The notes below the pieces were generated by a model. It had not been told where the DNA came from. It was given only the letters and a program-made list of their open reading frames with translations, and did no database searches. Both the position numbers and the translations under genes were made by a program. A DNA stretch of 57,212 nt from a virus, in IMG/VR virus record IMGVR_UViG_3300030106_004085, positions 1 to 57,212 of that record; one strand, 5' to 3'. Below, one piece after another: positions 1-10,500 of the stretch (positions are counted from its first letter, which is position 1; each line of letters begins with the position of its first letter).

Positions 1-99
1 AGTGCCTGTTCGGTTGTTAATCACTACCCCAGCATCTTCGTCCAAAGACCACATAGAGATGTTTGAGTATGGGGCACCGTCGTACATCATTTGTTGAAG
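1..99. repeat. Terminal direct repeat, left copy
   Basis: Bases 1-99 are identical to 57114-57212. A reading frame on the minus strand continues through the joined ends in register, so the molecule is circular or circularly permuted with a unit of 57,113 bp. The odd length of 99 suits an assembler overlap better than a packaged terminal repeat. Confidence 0.95.
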
Positions 100-3000
100 C
101 TGGTCGTTCGAGTATTGACCGCTACTTCTAGCAGCCATTACCTCAGTAAATGCGTCAGGCCGCATAAGAACAGCTTCGTGTCCAGCTTCTGATTCTATTG
201 GAGCGCCACCAATAGTTGTACGTAAGCTTCGCTGCCATCCCTGCATGCTTGGATCTGTCATAGCCGATATTTCGTCTCGAAGATGATTGGCCATTAAAGG
301 TATTTCAAGCAGCCGAACAGCACCTTTGAGGCCGAACTTAGCTACCTTTTTAATCAGCCCATCCTTAACAGTTTCCTTGACGTTCTTCATTCCATAACGC
401 TCACCAAGCTCCTGTATAGCTGTGGCGGACATGCCCTTCATTCCATCGGCGATCTTATCTAAGTTTTTAACCTTTCTAGCTTTCAGGTACTTAATAACTT
501 CTTCGCCCAGAACTTCTGCACCTTGGGCACCCAAAGCTTCCATTGGTATTTTACGCAATGCTACGTTAGTCCACTTGCTTAAGGAGTCTTTCATTGAGCC
601 TGTTACATTCATGGTTGCCATGTATGCAATGTTCTGCTTAACCATATCGGACAAATACGAAATACTCTGCCTTTGACCTGTTGCTTCAGACAAACCAACT
701 ACATTGATAAGACCTTCTGGCACCTTATCCCGAATGTCCATGGGCTTATTGATAAGGTCTTCACGCAACGAGCCAAACATCCCTTCTGTCTCTTTACCTC
801 GAACGACTTGATCCTTCCAAGACATGTCGTCGTAACTGATAGGTTGTCTAAATACAGCAGTCCTTCCTTTGTAGGCATCATCATTAAGCGTTGCGTTTCT
901 TAATGATGACATTAAATGATTCCATGCAGGATGGTTTTCTGGTCGGTTATTGAAAGCATCCGGGCTTGCCTTAACATCCTCTCGTATATACGAAGCCAGC
1001 CTGTTTAAGTTGTCTGCATCTTGCTGGCTTATCTGATTCCGAGAAACCATTGTAGATGTCAACTGCTCCATTGAGCCGTACTGCCCTTTACTTAAATCGT
1101 AAGTTCGACTGCTTTCAGCCTCTGCTCTTTCTAGGTCGCTAAGCTTATTCCACTCCGCTGCAGTCTGGAATCCCGACAAGGCTTCACCAATGTCAGTCGC
1201 ACCAGATACCAAGGGAGATTTCTGGATAGCTTGCGCCTTTTGGTAGCTTCGCTTTGCAAAATTAGTGCTTTGGTCAACCTTGTCTTTAGTCCAGTTAGCA
1301 GCCCTTCTTATCTTTCCAGGGGTTTTTGCCTCTCCTTGACTAGCTACGTCATTTAAGGAAGGTTGAGAGCTTTGTGTTGTTTGACTTGCTGCTTGCTGAT
1401 CAGGAACTTGTGCGGTAGTTGGGTTAATCCCTGGAGGAGGATTGACTTGGCTTTTGTGAGTTTGCCCAGTCTCTCCAGCCTTCCGGTCTTGCTCACCATA
1501 AGGAATGGACTGTGTTGTAGGATTGACATTAGGTGTGGCAGCCGGCGGAGGTTTGACAGCAGGTTGCGCGGAACTGCTTACTCCTAATGAGCTTATCCAC
1601 ACCGCGGCCAGTTTCTGTCTCTTGGCTGGATCCATAGTGTTTCTTATGTGGACAGGTACATCTTTCCAGGTTTTTCCTGCAGCATATAACTGATCCGCAA
1701 TTTCCTTGCCGTAACTACCGATTGCATCCTGATACCCTGCCTGCCAGACCTTACTTTCAGGATCTGACACAGGTTCAGCTGTAGGAGTGACATCAGGCTG
1801 ATTGACATTAGGGGGAGGGGCTGACACGGGTTCAGTGGTAGGAGTGACACCAAGGATCTGCCCTGGCCCCGCTTGCCCAGGATCTACCATACCTAAAAGC
1901 TCTCCAGTTATAGGGTCGATTGCAGGGTCAGTCGTAGCGTCAGTGGTAGGACTGACGTCAGGCCTATTAGCTGAATCGCTGTCGCCTATCGGAAGAACAC
2001 TTTCTAAAGTATTTCCTATCTCCTGAGGGGGGCCGCTTAAATCTGAGGTTGCGGCTTCTTGCTTAGCTCTAATTTCTTCCGCTTTTTGATGCAGCTGATC
2101 TTCGGTGGCGAAAGGATCAACCCCTCCTTCAGTTGCTATAATAAGATCCCTATCTATTTCCCGCTGGCTATAAGGTATTTGTTCTGCATCTGGGGCAAAG
2201 GGATCAACCATCTCTTGTTCTGCATCCGGCACAACCTTATTTATCGTATTGCCCTGCTCTCCTGTCAGGTCACGTATAACATCCTCTGGTGATACTTGCT
2301 CAGCCCGCCCAACTAAAGGATTGTCCATGTCAGGCGCAGGTGCTAGTTGAGATGGCCCTGAAACGGTTTCAGTGGTCGGTTGAACTGCCGGTTGAGGCTG
2401 GCTGGAAGGCGGAGGAGCAACAGCCTGAACCTGACTGCCTGTAGTTACAAGTATCTGGGCTGCCATAGACTTCTTGGTTGCCTTAGGCCCTGGCTGTTTA
2501 CCCATACCCAAGAGAAGCGATTTGAGCTGGCTTTTATTCAGGTTATTGGCTAAATAACTTTCATTGCCCGCTGCTATTGCACGCCGAATGGATTCTTTTT
2601 TCTTTGTTTTGAAGCCTTGATTTACTAACCAGTCTTCTATTTCTTGTTCGACCTTATTCATTCCATCATCTTCCATTCCGCCAGCTACAGGTGGTGGATC
2701 TTTAGGTGGTTCTCCATCGCCAGTTTCAACAGCTTCATTTACAATTCTAGATATATCATCGTCGGTTTGTATATCTATCTGATTGTTAGCACCTCCGCCC
2801 ATAAGTTCTTCTTCTGGGATCTCGGTCATTCTGTCTGGGTCATCAAAGGCTGTGAGGATAACTTTAATATACTCTTCGGCTTGAGGGCTAGGCTTGGTGT
2901 CAATAGATAGACCAAGCTGATCTTCTACCATTCGGACAATATCGTCTTTAGTTCTGTTTCCTAGGGTGAGTTCGGCTTCACTGAGGCCGAGTTGAATCCC

Positions 3001-6000
3001 CGCGTTTTTAATCTGGGAGTATGTAACTTTGTCTAAGATGTTATCAATAGGTCTTTGTCCGTCAGGCTGGAACTCCCACTGACTTGGATCTTGCATCATG
3101 CTAGCCAATTGTCCAGTTGTAATGTCTTTTGGCATAATGGAATCTTGCCCGTACCGACTCTCCCCTGGCATTTCTCTTCTTGCATCAGCGTGCAATTGGC
3201 CATACATATTGCCATCGCTTCGATTCGGTCGGTCTTTTTCGTCTGTAGTCTGACCCCAAAACTGATCTGCGTCTGATTCAAGAGGAGTCTTGGCAAACTG
3301 GAATTGGCCTTTACCTGTCCTTAATGTAGTTCTAGCTGCTGAAGCAGAAGCAACTTGAGGTACAGTCATTTGCATACGCACAAGAGTACGCATAACCCGA
3401 CCTCTCACGTTCTTCCAGGTGCTTGCATTAACAAGCTTTTTATCTGATGTTTTAGCGTTCTTGTCATGTTTAGCCAGCCTATCTAAAATAGCAACCTTCT
3501 CTTCGATCGTTGAAGCATTAGCTATCTGAAGTTTGGCATCTAGGTCGAACGTCTGTTGTCCTAAATAAGCTGAGTAGATGTCTCTGTATTGCGGAAGGTT
3601 TGCTTTATCTACCGCTTTACCTTTGTTTCGATGCTTAAGCTCTTCATCCGTAAACGCAGGATTAAATACAAGATCCCTAAAGAAAAAGTCAGGATCTACC
3701 TTAGTCATGTCTGTATCAGGCTGAAGTATAGAAGGCGTGTATCCTATTGGAATGTTATCATAAGACTTGGCTGGGACGCGCCTTGGAGATGGGGGTATAT
3801 ATTCCCTCTGTGCTGTTGCTGCATCATAAGGAGAAGCAAGTCCACCTGGGCCTAACCTGATTGCATTAGGCTGTTGAGCTAAAAGCTCTGCTTCAGCTTG
3901 AGCTTCTGTTATTCCTTTTTGTTTTGCTAAATCTCTAATAGCACGATTGCTAAACGCTTTTGCTGATTCTGTCTTGAGATCAGAGTAAACTTTCCTAAGC
4001 TCTTCGTTTGACATCTGGTCAAACAGTTCCATCTCAGCAACCGTATCGAGTTGCCCTCTGCTTTCGACCCAATCTTGATGGGTTCGAGTTCCACCTTGCT
4101 CCACCTTAGCTCCCGGAGGTAGCCTTAATGAACGAGTAGGAACATTCGTTTCTCCTGCGATCACTGTCCCAGTACGAGTAACTAACCTGGATTCAAAGGT
4201 GGACTTCATAGGGACTAGTTGATAGTTGTTCCCTTTTCTTTTCTCCTGTTTAACAACCATATACCAAGAAGCCAGGCTTCTCTTTTGGCCCGATGGCCCA
4301 GGCTTTCTCGACGTTTCTTGATAATGAAAGCCTTCAACCTGATGCTTCATTATCTGAGAAAGCTCTTTGATGATTGTGTTATATTTACCTTCTCCGCCTA
4401 GCCTTTCAGCGATTTTTGCTGGTGTGTTTGACTTATTCTTTAGTTCTGGAGAATTGACTTCGTAATAAATACTCTGAAGAGCAGACATGACCTCATCATA
4501 CTCTTGTGCAGTTTCTATTTCGTTCAAGACGGTGATCAAATCGTCTGAAAGCATATGTCGTTTATATTTATTTGGCTTTCGTCTTTTAGTTTTAAGATGC
4601 TTCTTTGTAGGCATCTCAACTGAAGTTACTTCAGGGTACTTAGACTTCCCTCTGAATACTTCTACTTCTGCTTGTTTAACAGGTATCTGCTGAAGCTGGT
4701 CTAGTCTTTTAAGTAACCCACGAACGTGTAGCGTTTCTCCTGCTGTCGCAAAATCCTCTGGGCTTGGAGCCATTCTTTCAGGGATGTGTGTTTTCTCAGT
4801 TCTAAGTTGATTGAGAATTTTTGGCTGGCTGCTTGAAAGTATTCCAGACAACAACGACTTATGTATCTGCGCCTGCAGACTGTTCCTGACAATATTGTCT
4901 TTGCCAAATGGATTCCTTTTCAGAACGACAGAACGCCCCTTAATCTTTTTGTCGCTGTCAGAGCTTTGTTCTGTAGTCAATCGGTATATGATCGAATCAA
5001 CTATTCCGGTTTCAAAGAGCTTGTCCAACTGCCTGCCAATTTGCTCGATAGCATCACCAGAAGTCTGAATGTCGTAAGATACTTTTTGCCGTGCTTCCTG
5101 AATAGATATACCTTCCTCTTGCGCCACCCTCTGGGCTAAGTCTTCATCTCTTCCGATTGGTTGATCAGAAAGTTTTATATCATCAAGACTAGATGGTGCT
5201 GGAGAAAATACATCCCTATCATCATATAGATCATCCCCGCCTCCAAGCATATCGCTTTCCAGCTTAGCTTGTGTTGAGTAAGGCAACTGAGAAGCAGGTA
5301 TTTGGGCTGCACTTCTTGCACCGATAGACTCTTGAAATCCTGAAAGCCCGTGAAACATCTCAGCAATAGACTTGAACCTAGCGACATTCTGCTGAATTCC
5401 ACCAAGGTTAACGGTAGGAAGATGGCTATCTATTTGGAATGGCTTTCGGGTTGGAGTCTGACCTCTCCCTTCGACCAACACACCGCCGGAAACAAAGTCC
5501 TCTCCAGAAGTTGTTTCTGTGGTTACGTCGATGTACGGCGTGCGCCCTATCTCTTCTCTTGCTGCATGGAAAGTTAATAGCAATCGAGAAAAATAAAGAC
5601 CATCCTCGGCTATCTTTAGATCTCTATTAATTCTTCGTTGTTCATCTGCGATTGCAGCTCTTTCCCCACTTCCGGCCTTGGTTCTTTCAGCTCTTCGCTT
5701 AAGATCTTCTAGTTCTTTTGTCAGCTCATTTTGCATATCAAAAGACAGCGATCTTAAAGCATGACCTGCATCAGGATCCCAAAACAAAAGGAGAAGCCAA
5801 TCAGATTGCGTACTTGATATAGGGGATTTCGCCATATTTACGAATCCACCTTTGTACTTTGTTATTTTGTTTCTTCTTTCGTTTACCCCATGGTTTGTTT
5901 TGAAGTTATCTCCTAGGTAGATTTTAGGAGTTTCAAGTTCGCCTCTTTGGTTCTTTACCTTAGCGTCATTTAGAAACTCATACAATCTTTTAGCGTACGC

Positions 6001-6510
6001 ATCTTGTTGTTTATTGCTTAAGCTCTTTGGGTTGCCATGGGCATCTGCCTCAGCCTTTAGTTTGTCGATTATTTTTTTGGCTTCGGCGTCTGATTGTTCT
6101 CTGATGTTAGCAGTTGCAGGAAGATACCCAGGAGTTCCTTTAGGGTGCTCCAAGTTCATAAGCCTGCTGTAGTCAAAGGCGTGTGCCTGTGGCGTACTTC
6201 TTTCTACATTAGACCTTCCATTATTTATCTCGCTCTGCGCATAAAGAATTCGCTCATTGACGGTGGTCTTAATCATTCTCTCTAAGACGAATATCTTAGA
6301 GGCATTGATTGCTTTCAGCTTGGCTTTGAGTAATTCAAGCTGCTCTTGCCTACCAACTTGAGACTGGGCTTCTGCTTGGCTTTCAGCTAATTCATAGCGC
6401 TCAGATCGCTTCTGGCTTTCGACGTGCCTTATAGCTTCCTGTAGATACTTATCACTTTCTTCGCTTTTGCCTAACAACTGCTTAATGCGTTGCTCAAACT
6501 TCGTTACCAT
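1..6510 (-). CDS. Giant virion-type protein, N-terminal 2170 residues (continues across the circle)
   Basis: This is an open frame from an ATG at 6508-6510 to the left edge of the window with no stop. After closing the circle it continues in register to the stop at 56250, giving 2457 residues. The N-terminal quarter is charged and helical, including K/E/R/Q-rich stretches likely to form coiled coils. A central region around residues 1305-1350 (near 2460-2600) has a helix-turn-helix pattern like a SAP/Rho-N type fold, which is a weak resemblance. Residues about 1380-1720 are a Pro/Thr/Gln-rich linker with repeats of the type NPTT/VSPTTE, and the C-terminal part is helical again. Its place inside the late operon, directly after other Q-rich structural genes and 12 nt from its upstream neighbour, points to a virion component such as an internal or ejection protein. 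No enzymatic motif was recognised. One copy of the dispersed palindrome lies in the linker at 2358. Confidence 0.85.
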   Translation of the reverse strand, partial: MVTKFEQRIKQLLGKSEESDKYLQEAIRHVESQKRSERYELAESQAEAQSQVGRQEQLELLKAKLKAINASKIFVLERMIKTTVNERILYAQSEINNGRSNVERSTPQAHAFDYSRLMNLEHPKGTPGYLPATANIREQSDAEAKKIIDKLKAEADAHGNPKSLSNKQQDAYAKRLYEFLNDAKVKNQRGELETPKIYLGDNFKTNHGVNERRNKITKYKGGFVNMAKSPISSTQSDWLLLLFWDPDAGHALRSLSFDMQNELTKELEDLKRRAERTKAGSGERAAIADEQRRINRDLKIAEDGLYFSRLLLTFHAAREEIGRTPYIDVTTETTSGEDFVSGGVLVEGRGQTPTRKPFQIDSHLPTVNLGGIQQNVARFKSIAEMFHGLSGFQESIGARSAAQIPASQLPYSTQAKLESDMLGGGDDLYDDRDVFSPAPSSLDDIKLSDQPIGRDEDLAQRVAQEEGISIQEARQKVSYDIQTSGDAIEQIGRQLDKLFETGIVDSIIYRLTTEQSSDSDKKIKGRSVVLKRNPFGKDNIVRNSLQAQIHKSLLSGILSSSQPKILNQLRTEKTHIPERMAPSPEDFATAGETLHVRGLLKRLDQLQQIPVKQAEVEVFRGKSKYPEVTSVEMPTKKHLKTKRRKPNKYKRHMLSDDLITVLNEIETAQEYDEVMSALQSIYYEVNSPELKNKSNTPAKIAERLGGEGKYNTIIKELSQIMKHQVEGFHYQETSRKPGPSGQKRSLASWYMVVKQEKRKGNNYQLVPMKSTFESRLVTRTGTVIAGETNVPTRSLRLPPGAKVEQGGTRTHQDWVESRGQLDTVAEMELFDQMSNEELRKVYSDLKTESAKAFSNRAIRDLAKQKGITEAQAEAELLAQQPNAIRLGPGGLASPYDAATAQREYIPPSPRRVPAKSYDNIPIGYTPSILQPDTDMTKVDPDFFFRDLVFNPAFTDEELKHRNKGKAVDKANLPQYRDIYSAYLGQQTFDLDAKLQIANASTIEEKVAILDRLAKHDKNAKTSDKKLVNASTWKNVRGRVMRTLVRMQMTVPQVASASAARTTLRTGKGQFQFAKTPLESDADQFWGQTTDEKDRPNRSDGNMYGQLHADARREMPGESRYGQDSIMPKDITTGQLASMMQDPSQWEFQPDGQRPIDNILDKVTYSQIKNAGIQLGLSEAELTLGNRTKDDIVRMVEDQLGLSIDTKPSPQAEEYIKVILTAFDDPDRMTEIPEEELMGGGANNQIDIQTDDDISRIVNEAVETGDGEPPKDPPPVAGGMEDDGMNKVEQEIEDWLVNQGFKTKKKESIRRAIAAGNESYLANNLNKSQLKSLLLGMGKQPGPKATKKSMAAQILVTTGSQVQAVAPPPSSQPQPAVQPTTETVSGPSQLAPAPDMDNPLVGRAEQVSPEDVIRDLTGEQGNTINKVVPDAEQEMVDPFAPDAEQIPYSQREIDRDLIIATEGGVDPFATEDQLHQKAEEIRAKQEAATSDLSGPPQEIGNTLESVLPIGDSDSANRPDVSPTTDATTDPAIDPITGELLGMVDPGQAGPGQILGVTPTTEPVSAPPPNVNQPDVTPTAEPVSDPESKVWQAGYQDAIGSYGKEIADQLYAAGKTWKDVPVHIRNTMDPAKRQKLAAVWISSLGVSSSAQPAVKPPPAATPNVNPTTQSIPYGEQDRKAGETGQTHKSQVNPPPGINPTTAQVPDQQAASQTTQSSQPSLNDVASQGEAKTPGKIRRAANWTKDKVDQSTNFAKRSYQKAQAIQKSPLVSGATDIGEALSGFQTAAEWNKLSDLERAEAESSRTYDLSKGQYGSMEQLTSTMVSRNQISQQDADNLNRLASYIREDVKASPDAFNNRPENHPAWNHLMSSLRNATLNDDAYKGRTAVFRQPISYDDMSWKDQVVRGKETEGMFGSLREDLINKPMDIRDKVPEGLINVVGLSEATGQRQSISYLSDMVKQNIAYMATMNVTGSMKDSLSKWTNVALRKIPMEALGAQGAEVLGEEVIKYLKARKVKNLDKIADGMKGMSATAIQELGERYGMKNVKETVKDGLIKKVAKFGLKGAVRLLEIPLMANHLRDEISAMTDPSMQGWQRSLRTTIGGAPIESEAGHEAVLMRPDAFTEVMAARSSGQYSNDQLQQMMYDGAPYSNISMWSLDEDAGVVINNRTGT
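2358..2372. repeat. Dispersed palindrome copy 1 (CTGAAACGGTTTCAG)
   Basis: This is an exact inverted repeat with 6-bp arms and a CGG centre. It lies in the Pro/Thr-rich linker of the giant virion gene, where the minus strand reads Glu-Thr-Val-Ser. Confidence 0.9.
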
Positions 6511-6522
6511 TAAACGATTCCC

Positions 6523-7509
6523 TTATCCTAGCAAAGCACTTAGTAGCGGCCCCATCATATCATACTGAAGTCCCATGGCCGCAAGACGTTCTTGCAAGAC
6601 ACGGTACTGTTCATCTAAAGACATACCCTGAAGACCATAAAACAACTTGTCTCGTAAACCTTCTTGCTCTAAAGCTAGGTTTGCAAGACTTCGAAACTCA
6701 TCAAACTGAGCTTCTTGTGCTGTGCGTTTATGTGCCTGATCCTCAAGATCGTATTTGAATCGTGCATCTTCTATTGCATCAAAAGCGTTTGTATCTCGTA
6801 CAGCCATATGGCCTAGGTTTCGATAATCCGTTCCAGCATCAGATGACATACCAGCAGCATTCGTAAGCCCCTTCATAAAAGGATCATACTCTCTTCTAGC
6901 TATAGCAGCTCTTCGGTTAATATCTCTCTGTTGGTACTCCCTTCCATGAGGATTCATATTCCTATGGTAGTTCTTAAATGTAGTTCCAACTGTAACATCA
7001 AATGGCTCGGGGGGTTGCTGTACGGCAGGCTGTTGCTGCTGACCTGTGTCTTGCTGCGGTGTTTCTGAAACTATACTCTGCAGGTTTTGTAGAGGGGTTT
7101 GCTGCACCTGAGATGTCTGTTGCTGCTGACCTAATCCGGAGCTTGTCTGCTGCTGACCAGATAAGGGATTTCCTGAAAGTCCGAGATGACCGAATTCATC
7201 TCTCATTCTGTTATCATTCGGGTTTCCAGTAGAACCCCCATCTTTAGTCCACTGGCGAGTTGCTGGATCCCAAGTCCAAGGCCCAGACTTTGCTGGAGCA
7301 TTAGGATTAAATGGAGGCATGGGCTTTCCCGCCTCCCCAGTAGTCACGGGTAAAGTAGAAGGATTATTTGTAGTCGATGTATTATCCTGCAAATGATCCC
7401 ATTCACCTGGGATCCCTTGAGAAGGATCTCCTGCCCACCACTCAGACATATTATTGTTACTATTAAAGGCATTTCCGCCTAGCGGATTCGAACCACCAAA
7501 TATAGACAT
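6523..7509 (-). CDS. Q-rich virion-type protein, 328 aa
   Basis: The function is not recognised. The protein starts with a Gly/Asn-rich segment, followed by a Pro/Thr linker containing a Trp-rich patch (GPWTWDPATRQWTKDGG, residues about 75-91). A glutamine-rich tract spans residues about 115-165, and a charged helical C-terminal half follows (about 170-328). It lies between two very large late genes with gaps of only about a dozen bases, so it is cotranscribed with the virion operon. The low-complexity N-terminal half with a helical C-terminal domain is shared in style with the 357-aa protein at 11406 and the 151-aa protein at 32367, which suggests related minor structural proteins. The upstream A/G-rich AACAGGGAATACAA provides a ribosome site. 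A structural or internal-virion role is inferred from position only. Confidence 0.75.
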   Translation of the reverse strand: MSIFGGSNPLGGNAFNSNNNMSEWWAGDPSQGIPGEWDHLQDNTSTTNNPSTLPVTTGEAGKPMPPFNPNAPAKSGPWTWDPATRQWTKDGGSTGNPNDNRMRDEFGHLGLSGNPLSGQQQTSSGLGQQQQTSQVQQTPLQNLQSIVSETPQQDTGQQQQPAVQQPPEPFDVTVGTTFKNYHRNMNPHGREYQQRDINRRAAIARREYDPFMKGLTNAAGMSSDAGTDYRNLGHMAVRDTNAFDAIEDARFKYDLEDQAHKRTAQEAQFDEFRSLANLALEQEGLRDKLFYGLQGMSLDEQYRVLQERLAAMGLQYDMMGPLLSALLG

Positions 7510-7521
7510 TTGTATTCCCTG

Positions 7522-10500
7522 TTAAGTTAGAGTCCCTCTGTACCAACTAGCGTTACCCAAAGCCTGGTTAATTTCTTCTTGGGTGAGTGAAGACGGGTGA
7601 ACAGCTTGATTGAGCCATTCTTGTTTCGTATCAGGGCGTGTCAAGCCAGCTGCTAGCATAGTGACGGTATCAACTGGCTGCAGATCAATACGCACCGTAT
7701 TCTCTTTCGGTGTTTTCCAGTATTGCTGTCCTGTATCTGGATCTGTTACGAGGTATGGCAATGGCTTATCATAAACTCGTTTGAAGAACATTAAAGCACG
7801 CCCTGCTGAATCGACAAAAGCATTAGCTCCTAATATATCAAAGAATGACTTATTGCCATTAAGACCTGTTCCTTCGTTTGCCTTGTCATAGTTTTCTGGA
7901 AGAATTTGTTTTATATCAGATACTTCTTCTCCGGTGGCAGTATTTTCACCAGTCCACGGCTTCCAGTCTATGTCGTTTTGGTTGCCTTGAGTATTAGCAG
8001 TTTCTCTGTAATTAAACTCATCAGCTACTTGCTGTTCTTTTCTTTCGAGTGGTGTTACAGTTGGATCAAATACATATGAACCATCCTCGTTCTTTAAGAT
8101 CCTAAGAATGTCATGACCCATGTGTTTATTTAGACCCATAGTTGACATCTTTAATACATCAGCCCCTGAAGCCATCATCTGACTACCTGTTAATGGATCT
8201 GTGAATAGATACTGCTTGTCAGGATCTAGTTCTATATCGTTCCAGAAGCCAGGCTGCTCAAGTCTTCGTCTGGTTTCTATTTCGACAGCTGTCAGTTTCC
8301 CTGGCTGCGTTCTTGTGTTACGTAGTAAGCTTTCTATATCTAAATTACCCAAGTCCTCATCAGAAAGGCCTGTCAGCATTAAAGATAACTGGCGATTATC
8401 TGGATCTTCTACGTTGTTGTTGTACTTCTGATCATCTACCCAAGACATAAAGTCATCTAGCGATATACTCCCTGACTGGTAAGCTTGCTTATCTAAATCT
8501 CCGTAGTTATACATTGACCACTGCTGATTGCTGTCACTCGATTGCTGCAAGCTATCTCTAATAGATTGCTCTAGTGCAGCAACTTCATTAGGATCGTCAA
8601 ACTCACCAAGGGCTGCCCTGCGACGCTCTTCTGCTTCAGCAGGGTTTGTAGGATTTCCGGCTGTTGGCTGAAATCTCTCTCCGGCTGCTCTCGCCTCGGC
8701 TGCACGGTTAGTTAGACTTTCTTTGAGCTTTGCCTCCTCCTCGCTCATCCCATACATCATCATCGCTTCAGAGGAAGTTATAGTTTTTCCCGACGGTGTA
8801 TGAAGAAATTTAAGGGGATAACCTGGCAATCGCTCTAGCTCTTTTCCCATGGCATTTTGGTACTTTTGTTCAGGAGTGAGCTGACCTGAGAGAACCTGAC
8901 TTAAAGCATCTGTATTCGCTCCCAAGTTAGCTCTCCAGTCTTGTGAACCCAACGCATTCTGTTGCTGTGGCTGTGCATTCATGCCTTGAAGTGCTTGAAC
9001 ATTTGCATTTACTTGAGGGTTAACTTGAGCAGCAGGCTGAGCTTGCTGTTGCTGGTTTCCAGCTAGTGCATTGACAACTGGATTGTCCATCATAGCTTGC
9101 AAAGCTTGTACGTTTGCATTAACACCTGAGCTAACAGCAGGCTGATGTGGCTGGGCACCTATTAAAGCACCCGAGATAGGATCTGTCTGTTGCTGGGCAA
9201 CCCCTGAAACGGTTTCAGCGGGCTGCTGTTGCGTGTTGCCCATTTGATTAAGGGCTTGGACATTCGGATTAACAGCGTTGCTTTGCTGGGCAGCAGGCTG
9301 TTGGGCACCTATAGCTCCCACCAATGGATCAACAGCTCCCTGATCTCCTCCAACTATTTGATTGAGTTGGTCTATTGGATTCTGACCTTGAGATCCCTGC
9401 GTTGCCCCAAAGCTGTTCTGATTACTACCTTGAGCAAAGCCTTCATCGTAGTCTTCACCGCCGCCGAATGTTTCATCTCCACCACCAAATACATCACCGC
9501 CGCCCATTCCCATGCCGCCGGTATCGCCTTGTCCGTATATGTTAGCGAACCACTCACAAAATTGATTTAGCAGTTCCCCTTTTGCTTGTGGAGCCATTAC
9601 GTTAATTGGAATTAGGGGTGCTGGCATATGAACTACATCAGACTTCCACTCTGTCACTTCCCAGTTGGCATCATCATCTCTTGGGTCTGGGCCATAGTTG
9701 TAAGATGGGTCAGCATTTGCTGGATCGCTGGCACTGTTTTTAAGCCAGACTTTTGTTACATTTCCAGTTTCATCTGTAACTTCATAATAGGCTTGCGGCT
9801 GACCTGGAGGGGGAGGGCCAAACGAAAGATGGTCGGCATAGGGTCTTATTATCTCCGGGGCAGATTCTTTATAAAGCATGGCTTTCTGGACAATCGGTGT
9901 AACCAGAGGTATAGCAGTCTTGAAGGCCATACTAAAGTCATTAAACAAATCGTCTGCTTTTTCGGGAGTGTAGTTGCTAAGGAAATCATTAACCTTAACC
10001 ATAAGGCGATCAGCTTCGCCCTTAAGAATAGTTACCCCTGCCTTCACTGGATTAAGACCAGTTAGAGCTGCAATTGCCTGATCGGGATTAGCGAAGAAAG
10101 GTCGCATTTGATCGAAGATAGCACGAGCATCCGCACTTCTGAACTGATCTGCAAGTTGAACAGCGTGATCTCGAATATTGAATTCTGCAAATTTCGCTTG
10201 GAGATTGTTGAAAAGTTCTTCTGGAACTTCAGCATATAACAATCTGTTATCATTCGGATCTTGCCCGGATACATAATTATCTGAATGGGCCGCAGCACCA
10301 AATTCAAACTCTCTGACCTTATTTCCTGCACGACCCCCGAAATATTCCCTCAAGGCCGCACTCGATATCCCAGCACTTGCTAAATCTGGATATACTTCCT
10401 TTACCCAGTCAAAATAAGTGCCTTCGCCAAATTCATCATAAATAGATCTAAGCGTTGTGTCTGAGTTTAACCAATCAACATTATCTCCCCACGCACCTCC

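Noticed and set aside
1-99. Biological direct terminal repeat for packaging
   Set aside because: The repeat is exactly 99 bp and falls in the middle of a coding frame, which fits an assembler overlap of a circular or permuted genome better than a packaged terminus. Read-end data would be needed to argue otherwise.
9229-9570. 113-codon plus-strand frame in the 1278-aa gene
   Set aside because: It lies antisense to the low-complexity coding region, with no ribosome site or protein-like features.
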